Shown in pieces: positions 7,489 through 14,127 of a DNA stretch of 38,223 nt (position 1 is its first letter; each line of letters starts with the position of its first letter). Origin of the DNA: an uncultured Alistipes sp. (GTDB taxonomy: Bacteria > Bacteroidota > Bacteroidia > Bacteroidales > Rikenellaceae); assembly GCA_937899895.1 (NCBI GenBank), contig CALBQR010000059.1, positions 1 to 38,223 of the forward strand, written 5' to 3'. Under the pieces are notes generated by a model. That model ran no database searches. It was given only the letters and a program-made list of their open reading frames with translations, and had not been told where the DNA came from. Both the position numbers and the translations under genes were made by a program.

Positions 7489-8601
7489 ATGAAACGTTCA
7501 ATTTTACTCGTTTTGCTACTCGTCGCTGCAATGATCGTTGCTCCGATGGATGCTGTCGCTCGCAAGAAAAAGGGTGAGCCCAAAGTCAAAAATGTCATTA
7601 TGCTCATTGGCGATGGTATGGGTGTGGCCCATATTTCGGCTTTGATGCTCGAAGAGAAGTATCAGCCTATAAATATGGATCGCGCAGAGGCTGCTGCAAT
7701 GATCAAAACCTACTCGGCTAACAATCGCGTAACCGATTCGGCTGCCGCAGGTACCGCCCTCGCTACGGGTACAAAGACGGGAAATCATTATCTGGGTGTA
7801 ACGATCGAGGGTGATACTCTCACGTCGATTTTGACTCGCGCCGAGCAAAAGGGTATGCAGACTGCCGAGGTTGTAACCTGCTACCTGACTCACGCAACGC
7901 CCGCCGCATTCTATGCTCACGTGCCTAATCGCAACCAGTACGAAGATATTGCTGTGGAGTTTGTTACGTCGGGTATTGATGTGGCTATTGGCGGTGGTAC
8001 GCGCTACTTCGCCAAGCGTAATGATGGTCGCAATCTGATCCCCGAACTCGAAGAGAATGGCTATCGTGTTGTCTATTCGCTCGATGAGATGCAGGATATT
8101 TCGGAGGGTCGTGTGGTAGCTCTTTGTGCAGAAAAAAATCTTCCGATGGCAACCGAGGATCGTGGCGATTACCTACCCAATGCCACTGCGAAGGCACTCG
8201 AAATTCTGACGGCCAATTGCGCGAAAGAGAAGACAGGATTCTTTATGATGATCGAGGGCTCACTGATTGATGTCGCAGGTCATAACAATAACGATGCGCA
8301 GATCTATGCCGAGATGAAGGATTTTGATAAGGCGGTCGGAGTTGCTTTTGATTATGCCGATAAGCACGAAGGTACGTTGGTTGTAGTTTGTGCCGATCAC
8401 GAAACGGGAGGTCTGTCGCTGCCTTCGCGCAAGACCGATTTCACTCTTTCGGAGAGTGGTGTTGAGTATCGCTATGGTACTACCAGCCATTCGGGATCGA
8501 TGATTGCGGCTCTGTTCTATGGCACGGGCGCAAAGCAGTTTGCCGGTATTATGGACAATACCGAACTCAGTCGCCGTATTGCCGAGTTGCTTGGCTTGTA
8601 G
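7489..8601 (+). CDS. Secreted alkaline phosphatase (PhoA family)
   Basis: 370 aa with a signal peptide (residues 1-~24) and a lysine-rich mature start. The zinc/phosphate chemistry residues are visible: Asp42 in IGDGMG, nucleophile Ser84 in TDSAAAGTALATGTKT, Glu256, Asp261 and His265 in MIEGSLIDVAGH, Asp303-His304 in ADHETGG, and His334 in TSHSG. It hydrolyses phosphomonoesters outside the cytoplasm and supplies phosphate. It is somewhat shorter than E. coli PhoA, as is usual for Bacteroidetes members. It is a single-gene unit with its own promoter and terminator. Confidence 0.95.
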   Translation: MKRSILLVLLLVAAMIVAPMDAVARKKKGEPKVKNVIMLIGDGMGVAHISALMLEEKYQPINMDRAEAAAMIKTYSANNRVTDSAAAGTALATGTKTGNHYLGVTIEGDTLTSILTRAEQKGMQTAEVVTCYLTHATPAAFYAHVPNRNQYEDIAVEFVTSGIDVAIGGGTRYFAKRNDGRNLIPELEENGYRVVYSLDEMQDISEGRVVALCAEKNLPMATEDRGDYLPNATAKALEILTANCAKEKTGFFMMIEGSLIDVAGHNNNDAQIYAEMKDFDKAVGVAFDYADKHEGTLVVVCADHETGGLSLPSRKTDFTLSESGVEYRYGTTSHSGSMIAALFYGTGAKQFAGIMDNTELSRRIAELLGL

Positions 8602-8622
8602 GCGCGTTGCAAGTATTGAGAT

Positions 8623-8661
8623 AAAAGAAAGGCTCGAAGTTTTGCTTCGAGCCTTTCTTTT
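8623..8661. terminator. Bidirectional terminator
   Basis: 17-bp stem AAAAGAAAGGCTCGAAG / CTTCGAGCCTTTCTTTT with a 5-nt loop (TTTTG). It has T-rich flanks in both directions and lies between the converging phosphatase and permease genes. Confidence 0.93.
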
Positions 8662-8678
8662 TATGCTGATTTGAATAT

Positions 8679-9917
8679 TTATGCCACCTTGAAGCCGAGG
8701 CTTGTAACGGCTTTCTTGACCGCCTCGATTGAGGGCGTACCCGTTATGGTCGCCTCGCCCGACACCAAATCAACACTCACCGACTCCACGCCTTCTACTG
8801 CTGCAATCGCCTTCTCGACATTTGCGCGGCAATGGTTACAGCGCATACCCTCGATACGTATTACCGTTGTTGTGGGTGCCGTTTTACACTCGCACTCCGC
8901 CTCGCAACGCTCCTTTCGGCCAAAATAGCGACGAGCCAAAGCATTGAGGAGCAATGCTGTGAGAAGGATTGTGCAAGTCAGATTGAAGTACGACGGAGCT
9001 GCGTGATGACACGCCGTAATAGCCTCAATCGGAGCAGTGAACCACTCGCGCGGCAGCAGATAGTCGATGCCCAAACCGAACGCCATAGCACCGCCAATAA
9101 TCGACGCCAAATAGATTGCCAACGTGCGAGGCCCCATCACCTTATTGATTACCAAAATCGACGCTGCATTAGCCGCAGGACCCGCCATCAGCAGCACCAA
9201 TGCTGTGCCGGGCGACAAACCTTTGAGCATCAATGCCACCGCAATAGGAATCGAGCCCGTTGCGCAGAGGTACATCGGAATAGCACACGCCAGCACCAGC
9301 AACATACTCAATAGCGAATTGTCGGCAAAGTGTGCAAAGAACGATTCAGGAACAAAGACCGTAATCGCACCCGCAATCAAAAGGCCGATAACCAGCCACT
9401 TGCCAATATCCTGCATCATATCTACGTAGGCATATTTCAGTGCTGCGCCCACTCGCCCGATGAAGCTATGCGGGCGTGAGTCAGCCACTGCATACTGCTT
9501 TTGCGAGGTAGGCTCATCTTTGCGATCCACGCCAAAAAGATTGGCAGCCTGACCTCCGATCACTGCTGTTACCAATGCCGCCAACGGGCGCACAATAGCA
9601 AACGGCAGACCCATAAGCGAATAGGTGGCAATGATCGAATCGACGCCTGTCTGTGGTGTAGCAATCAGAAATGCCGTTGTTGCACCGCGCGATGCTCCTT
9701 CACGACGCAGCGACATTGCGGTCGGAATTACTCCGCACGAACATAGTGGCAGAGGTATTCCGAGCAGGGTAGCATTGAGTACCGAATGGAACGAATTACC
9801 ACCGAGATAGCGTCGGTAGAGTGCCTGCGGAACAAAGGCGTGCATAATGCCTGCGAGCAGGAAACCGAGCAGCAGATATGGCGACATCTGATTGACCAAT
9901 TCAAAAATCTCTCTCAT
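8679..9917 (-). CDS. SO_0444/YraQ-type metal efflux permease with C-terminal HMA domain
   Basis: 412 aa. Two repeats of the permease family (DUF318) carry multiple membrane spans in residues ~10-325. The first has the conserved CSCG motif (Cys59, Cys61) after PLPL, and the second has CATGSIP. After a Cys-rich linker (RCEAECECK) comes a heavy-metal-associated domain (~350-412) with GMRCNHC (Cys360, Cys363). The family is described as a Cu/Zn efflux transporter, and the HMA domain would hand copper or zinc to the permease. The substrate metal cannot be decided here. It is a monocistronic unit with its own -7 box. Confidence 0.88.
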   Translation of the reverse strand: MREIFELVNQMSPYLLLGFLLAGIMHAFVPQALYRRYLGGNSFHSVLNATLLGIPLPLCSCGVIPTAMSLRREGASRGATTAFLIATPQTGVDSIIATYSLMGLPFAIVRPLAALVTAVIGGQAANLFGVDRKDEPTSQKQYAVADSRPHSFIGRVGAALKYAYVDMMQDIGKWLVIGLLIAGAITVFVPESFFAHFADNSLLSMLLVLACAIPMYLCATGSIPIAVALMLKGLSPGTALVLLMAGPAANAASILVINKVMGPRTLAIYLASIIGGAMAFGLGIDYLLPREWFTAPIEAITACHHAAPSYFNLTCTILLTALLLNALARRYFGRKERCEAECECKTAPTTTVIRIEGMRCNHCRANVEKAIAAVEGVESVSVDLVSGEATITGTPSIEAVKKAVTSLGFKVA

Positions 9918-9941
9918 AGATTTATCTGTATTTATTTACGG

Positions 9942-9949
9942 CAAAGATA
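9942..9949 (-). promoter_or_regulatory. -7 box (TATCTTTG) of the metal permease gene
   Basis: On the minus strand TATCTTTG, a perfect TAnnTTTG, lies 24 nt before the start codon at 9917. No clear -33 box. Confidence 0.65.
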
Positions 9950-9966
9950 GGAAAAAAGTTGATTAA

Positions 9967-10200
9967 TTACTTTGCCCTGATCAATCTGTACCACCTTCTG
10001 TCGATTTCCAACCAAAAATCGCGACCCTCCTGCGTTGCTGACCAATCAAATGCGTGGCCAAAAACACACTCTGCTTCAACCGCCTCCCACAACGACTCAT
10101 CCAGCGCGGTAAAGTCGTTGTAAAGATAGAAGGCTCGATCAAAAGCATCCTCACACTCCTCGCTTCGCAGGAAGGCGCGAAATATTTTGTAGCTGGTCAT
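9967..10200 (-). CDS. Unknown 77-aa protein, third gene of the HIRAN operon
   Basis: I do not recognise a family. The protein is acidic and rich in aromatic residues (five Trp, several Phe and Tyr), likely globular and cytoplasmic, with no signal peptide or membrane span. It follows the HD-domain gene by 6 nt and precedes the metal permease's promoter, so it is the distal gene of the three-gene HIRAN operon. Tight spacing suggests a role with the HD protein, for example as a partner or inhibitor. That is inference only. Confidence 0.65.
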   Translation of the reverse strand: MTSYKIFRAFLRSEECEDAFDRAFYLYNDFTALDESLWEAVEAECVFGHAFDWSATQEGRDFWLEIDRRWYRLIRAK

Positions 10201-10206
10201 CTCTTA

Positions 10207-11175
10207 TCACAATCTTGCCAGAAAGCTCTCCACGTAGGCTAATGCCTCGGTATGTTTCTCGACACAACGTGTATGACCGCCCGCTTTGCCGCGTGCCAGA
10301 TTGTGTTTGAGATCGTTGAGCTTCACATTTATAGCCGTTCGATTGCCCGATTTGCAGATCTGCTCGATGTTCCCCATATAAGGAGCCTGCTTGTCGTGCG
10401 TGAGAAGGCGCAATGCCGAGATAACCTCGTCGGAGAAACCCTCATTTATAAGCTCCTCGAAAGAGTATCTCGTATCTTCCACAACGTCGTGCAGGAATCC
10501 TACGATGCGTTCCGTGTCGTTGTTGCCCATCATACCCACAGCCAACGGGTGCAGAATTGTCGGATTGCCATCGAGGTCGTAGTCGGCAGCGTGTGCTTTT
10601 GATGCGAACTCAATGGCTTTATCAATATCCGAGCGCGAATCGTAATCCTCATTTCTCACCGCGCGGGGCAGATACATAGCCTTATTGCGGCCAATATGGT
10701 CGCGCCACATCAGCTCCAATCTATCGGCCGTTTCGTTATCGACCATCTCGCCGGAGTGTCCTTTGTGCCAATCAATGTTTGGCAGTTCGCACTCCAACTC
10801 CTCGGTCGAGATGATCTCTGTACGTTCGGGGTGAAAAACGGCCTCAAAGTCCATCTGCATATAGTATGTTTCGCGCCCATTGCCGGCCCAATCTTTGCCC
10901 TTGTAAGGCTCGGTAGTGAAGCGACCCGCAGCGAAAATGCCTGTATTGCCTTCGCCCGTACGCAACATAAAAAAGCGGTCGCCATTACGCGCATTTTGCC
11001 ATTCATATACACTCCAATCGAAATCGTAATCCCAAAAGCCCTTTGCCCACTCCTCCATATCGGCGTCGAGTCGCGCCATTGTATATGACGAGATCGCGGG
11101 ATCCCACCTCAAAAGAAATGTGTTGTGTTGCGAATCGCAACGCTTGTTTATCGAAAGTGTAATATCAAGTTCCAT
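10207..11175 (-). CDS. PUA/EVE-like domain fused to a SpoT-like HD phosphohydrolase
   Basis: 322 aa with two parts. Residues ~30-165 look like an EVE/PUA-like module: the GDRFFMLRTGEGNTGIFAAG stretch (65-84) followed by YMQMDFEAVF resembles reader domains found in restriction and RNA-modification contexts. Residues ~180-320 are the HD hydrolase of the RelA/SpoT/MESH1 type: ILHPLAV (His209), FLHDVVEDT (His229, Asp230, Glu233, Asp234) and KLND (Asp288), so the metal site is complete. No synthetase domain is present. A probable role is hydrolysis of an alarmone-like or other nucleotide, sensed or gated by the N-terminal domain. The gene lies in an operon with HIRAN, 6-nt gaps on both sides. Confidence 0.75.
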   Translation of the reverse strand: MELDITLSINKRCDSQHNTFLLRWDPAISSYTMARLDADMEEWAKGFWDYDFDWSVYEWQNARNGDRFFMLRTGEGNTGIFAAGRFTTEPYKGKDWAGNGRETYYMQMDFEAVFHPERTEIISTEELECELPNIDWHKGHSGEMVDNETADRLELMWRDHIGRNKAMYLPRAVRNEDYDSRSDIDKAIEFASKAHAADYDLDGNPTILHPLAVGMMGNNDTERIVGFLHDVVEDTRYSFEELINEGFSDEVISALRLLTHDKQAPYMGNIEQICKSGNRTAINVKLNDLKHNLARGKAGGHTRCVEKHTEALAYVESFLARL

Positions 11176-11181
11176 AATCTT

Positions 11182-11526
11182 TTAGTGGTTAATTTCACTC
11201 CTTTGCTTGATAAAGAGCACTACGCTCACCTGCTTTTCGGGGTGTGCATCAATCAAGAGTTGCTGTACCCTTAAATCGAAGATGTCGTTATATCCCAGAT
11301 CCAGCAATTGACTTACCGTCTGGTTCTTCCCCTGCGGAATAAATCCCAACTTATACTCCTTGTAGTAGATTGCCACCGCATAGGGGTCGAACTTATTATC
11401 GGCCTCTCTTACTAATCTCAATTGTGTGCCGATATGCAATCTTCTCAATGCCATACATCCCTCCCAGTATGTAAAGCCGGCAATATTAAAACTGCCAAAA
11501 TGTCTGTTAATAGTCTTATTTCCCAT
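11182..11526 (-). CDS. Stand-alone HIRAN-domain protein
   Basis: 114 aa, nearly all one HIRAN domain: FNIAGFTYWEG (13-23), then LRLVREADNKFDPYAVAIYY (36-55) and KLGFIPQGKN (59-68), the core motif of the family. HIRAN domains bind DNA ends or stalled-fork 3' ends in HLTF/Rad5-type proteins. In bacteria they are often stand-alone or fused to nucleases. It is the first gene of the HIRAN/HD/77-aa operon, preceded by a -7 box and a palindrome. Confidence 0.88.
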   Translation of the reverse strand: MGNKTINRHFGSFNIAGFTYWEGCMALRRLHIGTQLRLVREADNKFDPYAVAIYYKEYKLGFIPQGKNQTVSQLLDLGYNDIFDLRVQQLLIDAHPEKQVSVVLFIKQRSEINH

Positions 11527-11558
11527 AGTCTTAATTTATTTTACCCTGATTTCCGATG

Positions 11559-11566
11559 CAAAGGTA
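11559..11566 (-). promoter_or_regulatory. Proximal -7 box (TACCTTTG) of the HIRAN operon
   Basis: Minus-strand TACCTTTG, a perfect TAnnTTTG, 32 nt before the HIRAN start codon. The inverted repeat 11573-11597 lies 6 nt upstream of it, in the place of a -33 box. Confidence 0.8.
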
Positions 11567-11572
11567 TGGGGC

Positions 11573-11597
11573 TATTTTGACAACTTGTGTCAATACA
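11573..11597. promoter_or_regulatory. Imperfect operator of the HIRAN promoter
   Basis: Arms TATTTTGACA / TGTCAATACA (8 of 10 paired) around spacer ACTTG. Same spacing to its -7 box (6 nt) as the perfect palindrome at 11671-11695. Probable binding site of the adjacent WYL regulator, inferred from context. Confidence 0.7.
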
Positions 11598-11626
11598 AAA
11601 TTTATAACAACAATATCAAATAAAAA

Positions 11627-11656
11627 TCCCGACAATATTTCTGCATATTGTCGGGA
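11627..11656 (-). terminator. Strong hairpin between the WYL gene and the HIRAN operon
   Basis: Perfect 12-bp stem TCCCGACAATAT / ATATTGTCGGGA with a 6-nt loop. On the minus strand it is followed by TTTTTATTTG, making it an intrinsic terminator for the WYL gene (stop at 11714). It directly abuts the distal -7 box at 11657-11664, so a transcript started there would begin inside the stem. Confidence 0.85.
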
Positions 11657-11664
11657 CAAAGGTA
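11657..11664 (-). promoter_or_regulatory. Distal duplicate -7 box (TACCTTTG)
   Basis: Second copy of the promoter module, 98 bp upstream of the proximal one. It shares the sequence CAAAGGTATGGGG (plus strand) and the 6-nt distance to an inverted repeat. Its expected start lies in the terminator hairpin. Confidence 0.65.
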
Positions 11665-11670
11665 TGGGGG

Positions 11671-11695
11671 CGTATTGACAACTTATGTCAATACG
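11671..11695. promoter_or_regulatory. Perfect 10-bp inverted-repeat operator
   Basis: CGTATTGACA (11671-11680), spacer ACTTA, TGTCAATACG (11686-11695): all ten pairs match. It lies 18 nt beyond the WYL stop codon. Arm length and 5-nt spacer fit a dimeric winged-helix/WYL regulator such as the BrxR/CapW group. Confidence 0.8.
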
Positions 11696-11713
11696 GGTGT
11701 GTAGCTCTGTTTT

Positions 11714-12616
11714 TTAGATTTTTTTGCAAAGACGATTGACCAAAGAGTGTATATATTCTTCAAATTCGGGCGTGAGGATGCGGATATCCTCTGCAAGACC
11801 CATTACAAAACGGCCTATGCCGACATAGTCGCAGACCATCGTGTCGAGCAACCATTGGCAGTCGTCGATCTGTGTCAGGTCGCGTGTCGATAGGGGGTAC
11901 TCCTCAATCAATAGATTGTGCGCCATTACGCCCAACTCCAACTGCACCCGTTTCTGCTCGAAGCCGCTGATACGGAAGATGTCGATATATCCCTCGTGGT
12001 GAAGCTCTGCAAATTGCCAAGCATCGCTTAACACCTCGACCGATTGAATACGCGCAGTATTGAATAACTTGTTGAGCCCCGATTCCGGCTCGTAGCACCA
12101 TATCTGCACATAGTTGGTCGTAAAACCAAACGGCTCTACCAGACGATCGCGCACAATACCCGTATGTGATGATGCGTAATTCCTCAAAATTACCTGTCGA
12201 TGCGCCGAGATGGCCTCTATCAGGTGGTTGATGTTGATGGCATTTTTCCCCTCCACGACACAGTCGGCTAACGAGGTGCAGTTATAGACAGCCGAGAGTT
12301 TCTTGCGTAGGTTTTGTTTGAGCATATTGGTATTGTCCAACCCCTCGATGAGCTGATTTACGATGTGCGCCTCCTCATCGGTAAAGTGGATCAACTGCGA
12401 AATCTCCTTGAAATAGCGACTCTCCTTGCCGAGTTTATAGATGCCGCCCTCTTTGCGCTGCACGACAAATCCCGACTCCTTGAAGGTCTCGATGTAGCGA
12501 TATACCGAGCGATAGGAGATCCCCAGACGCTCTGCCATATCCTCTACGGTGTAGTTGTTGTTGCCCGTCATCATCTTCATCAGACGCAGCACACGCTCAA
12601 TTTTCGGCTGATCCAT
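11714..12616 (-). CDS. WYL-domain transcriptional regulator
   Basis: 300 aa from the start at 12616. N-terminal winged helix (residues ~1-65: YTVEDMAERLGISYRSVYRYIETFKESGF), then a WYL domain (~140-225) with RNYASSHTGIVRDRLVEPFGF and a WYL-like IWCYEPESGLNKLFNTARIQSVEVL, then a WCX-like C-terminal region. An ATG lies further upstream at 12760, but a TAACTTTG box at 12653-12660 would then fall inside the coding region, so the start MDQPKIERV is chosen. WYL regulators bind nucleotides or nucleic acid fragments and often control phage-defence operons. Here it precedes the HIRAN/HD operon, which carries two palindromic sites. Confidence 0.88.
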   Translation of the reverse strand: MDQPKIERVLRLMKMMTGNNNYTVEDMAERLGISYRSVYRYIETFKESGFVVQRKEGGIYKLGKESRYFKEISQLIHFTDEEAHIVNQLIEGLDNTNMLKQNLRKKLSAVYNCTSLADCVVEGKNAININHLIEAISAHRQVILRNYASSHTGIVRDRLVEPFGFTTNYVQIWCYEPESGLNKLFNTARIQSVEVLSDAWQFAELHHEGYIDIFRISGFEQKRVQLELGVMAHNLLIEEYPLSTRDLTQIDDCQWLLDTMVCDYVGIGRFVMGLAEDIRILTPEFEEYIHSLVNRLCKKI

Positions 12617-12652
12617 AATTTGCTGCTTTGGCCATTTGAGGCCTAATCCACA

Positions 12653-12660
12653 CAAAGTTA
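12653..12660 (-). promoter_or_regulatory. -7 box (TAACTTTG) of the WYL gene
   Basis: Minus-strand TAACTTTG, a perfect TAnnTTTG, 36 nt before the chosen start codon. It decides the start of the WYL gene. Confidence 0.75.
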
Positions 12661-12678
12661 TGAATTTTATTATTTCGA

Positions 12679-12721
12679 GATATCGTAAAAATGGAAAAAG
12701 TGGATATTGATATCGCAAAAA
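12679..12721. repeat. Pair of 13-bp direct repeats upstream of the WYL promoter
   Basis: GATATCGTAAAAA (12679-12691) and GATATCGCAAAAA (12709-12721), one mismatch, exactly 30 bp apart (about three helical turns), just upstream of the WYL -7 box. They could be tandem protein-binding sites. Confidence 0.5.
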
Positions 12722-13049
12722 ATATCTTTTACACTCTTTTTGACAGACGGGTGTCAGCAAAAGGAGCGCATAATGCTGATAGAAAAAACAAAAAAAGCGA
12801 AAACCTTTCGATTTCCGCTTTCAGTACCCTTCGAGGTTCTGTTATTGAACGGCTTTTTCGATGACTTATATCGAATTTGGCAATTAAGATATATCATTCC
12901 CGACCCCGAAAAGGTATGTTATGCTATCAGCTATTGACTTTCATTTCGTATCTATTTATAATATTATATAACCACTTATCAAGGTTAAGTTTTTGGTTTT
13001 TTAAGGACGATTTATATGGAAATAATAAAGAGAAAAAATATGAACAGTA
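12722..13049. other. Gene-poor stretch between the WYL unit and the replication-protein gene
   Basis: No convincing gene. It includes an AAAGCG...CGCTTT hairpin-like stretch near 12792-12820 and becomes strongly AT-rich after ~12940. It is a plausible left boundary zone of the accessory island. A short reading frame at 12773-12937 has no recognisable features. Confidence 0.4.
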
Positions 13050-14021
13050 GTGATAAAATTCGATAAGATTAAAATCGTAAGTTCAATAGAAAATGTAAAA
13101 TCATTAAATGACGATGTATTTGAAAATAAAGTAAAAGATGGGTGTATCATAGAGCAACGATATACAATGATGTCCCCTTACTATCTATATATCGAGGCAG
13201 ATTATTGTGAACAAGAACTCATTTTAGAGTTTACGGGGAAGATATTAAAAGATGATTATAAAGATTTAATTCACATAAACAATATCCATACTTGTCTATC
13301 CAATATCAATGATTTGGGTTTATGCGACCTCAACATTGACGGGATATTGGCAGATGGGGAGATAGTCAAGGCAGATGTTTGTTTGGATGTTGATTACCCC
13401 GATTGCAAGGCATTGACAAAATCACTTCGTGCTAATGTGTCTAATTTCAATAAGTATCTTGTAAGAAACATCGGCGACAACTTTGTGATTGAAAAGAATG
13501 TGCAGACCAAAAGTTATAAACGCCGTTTAACCATCTATGACAAGGCGAAAGAGATTCAGAAGGCGGGCAATCGTGGGTTCTTATCAACATTGGATAATCC
13601 ACAATTACTATTAGACTACTTTGATGGTAAGATAAGGTTTGAACTCAACCTCAACTCAAAGGAGCAAATCCGCAAGTCGCTCAATATTTATGACACATCT
13701 ATCGGGGCGGTACTTAATTCAACCTCCACGCCCATTTGGGATTTACTTGATAATGCCCTTGTGGAAGCAGATGGTGAGATTATTTGCACCGATATTGGCG
13801 AGTTGAAAAACAAACTGCTATTGGACTTCTGCGGCAACGATTTAGCGAAGGTAGAGGCATTGCTACGAAACTACTATTCCAAAGGCACACACATATCGCA
13901 AGTGATGAAACCCTATCGGGCATTGGCAGCCAAACTTGCAGAGAACCACACTCCATCACTCAAACAACAACTCCGCAACCTACTTTTGGAGGTGCTAATC
14001 TTGTTTGGAATATTCATTTAG
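13050..14021 (+). CDS. Phage/plasmid replication protein, II/X-like
   Basis: 323 aa. The middle holds KRRLTIYDKAKEI (~158-170) and KIRFELNLNSKEQIRKSLNI (~195-214), which resemble the gene II/X-type rolling-circle replication proteins of filamentous phages and small plasmids in Bacteroidetes. Such proteins nick an origin and start rolling-circle replication. The start here is GTG. An ATG at 13040 lies in another frame and stops after eight codons (MNSSDKIR), so an N-terminal frameshift is possible. The C-terminus is short and hydrophobic. No capsid or morphogenesis genes are nearby, so the gene is a stray or remnant. Confidence 0.6.
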   Translation: MIKFDKIKIVSSIENVKSLNDDVFENKVKDGCIIEQRYTMMSPYYLYIEADYCEQELILEFTGKILKDDYKDLIHINNIHTCLSNINDLGLCDLNIDGILADGEIVKADVCLDVDYPDCKALTKSLRANVSNFNKYLVRNIGDNFVIEKNVQTKSYKRRLTIYDKAKEIQKAGNRGFLSTLDNPQLLLDYFDGKIRFELNLNSKEQIRKSLNIYDTSIGAVLNSTSTPIWDLLDNALVEADGEIICTDIGELKNKLLLDFCGNDLAKVEALLRNYYSKGTHISQVMKPYRALAAKLAENHTPSLKQQLRNLLLEVLILFGIFI

Positions 14022-14055
14022 GGTGTATTCAAAAGCAAGGTGTATTCAGAAAAAT

Positions 14056-14087
14056 CGGCAGCCACTTAATTGCGACTGCCGTTTTTC
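14056..14087. terminator. Terminator between the replication protein and the FRG gene
   Basis: Hairpin CGGCAGCCAC...GCGACTGCCG. On the minus strand the 10-bp stem pairs fully with G-U pairs and is followed by ATTTTTC. On the plus strand the 6-bp core is followed by TTTTTCG. It lies between converging genes. Confidence 0.75.
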
Positions 14088-14127
14088 GTATTCGGATTAT
14101 TCAAAGAATTATATGGCGGATATATTC

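Noticed and set aside
11559..11695. CRISPR-like or transposon-end reading of the duplicated TTGACA palindromes
   Set aside because: There are only two copies, each tied to a -7 box at the same distance. No spacers, cas genes, transposase or target duplication are seen.
12800..12840. Possible left attachment copy of the tRNA 3' end (TTTCAGTACCCTTCGAGG...)
   Set aside because: Only GTACCC and a few scattered bases match the tRNA 3' end, which is no better than chance.
12707..12937. 76-aa plus-strand reading frame (MLIEKTKKAKTFRF... at 12773)
   Set aside because: It starts inside the regulatory region upstream of the WYL gene, has no recognisable domain, promoter or SD, and lies in low-complexity AT-rich DNA.
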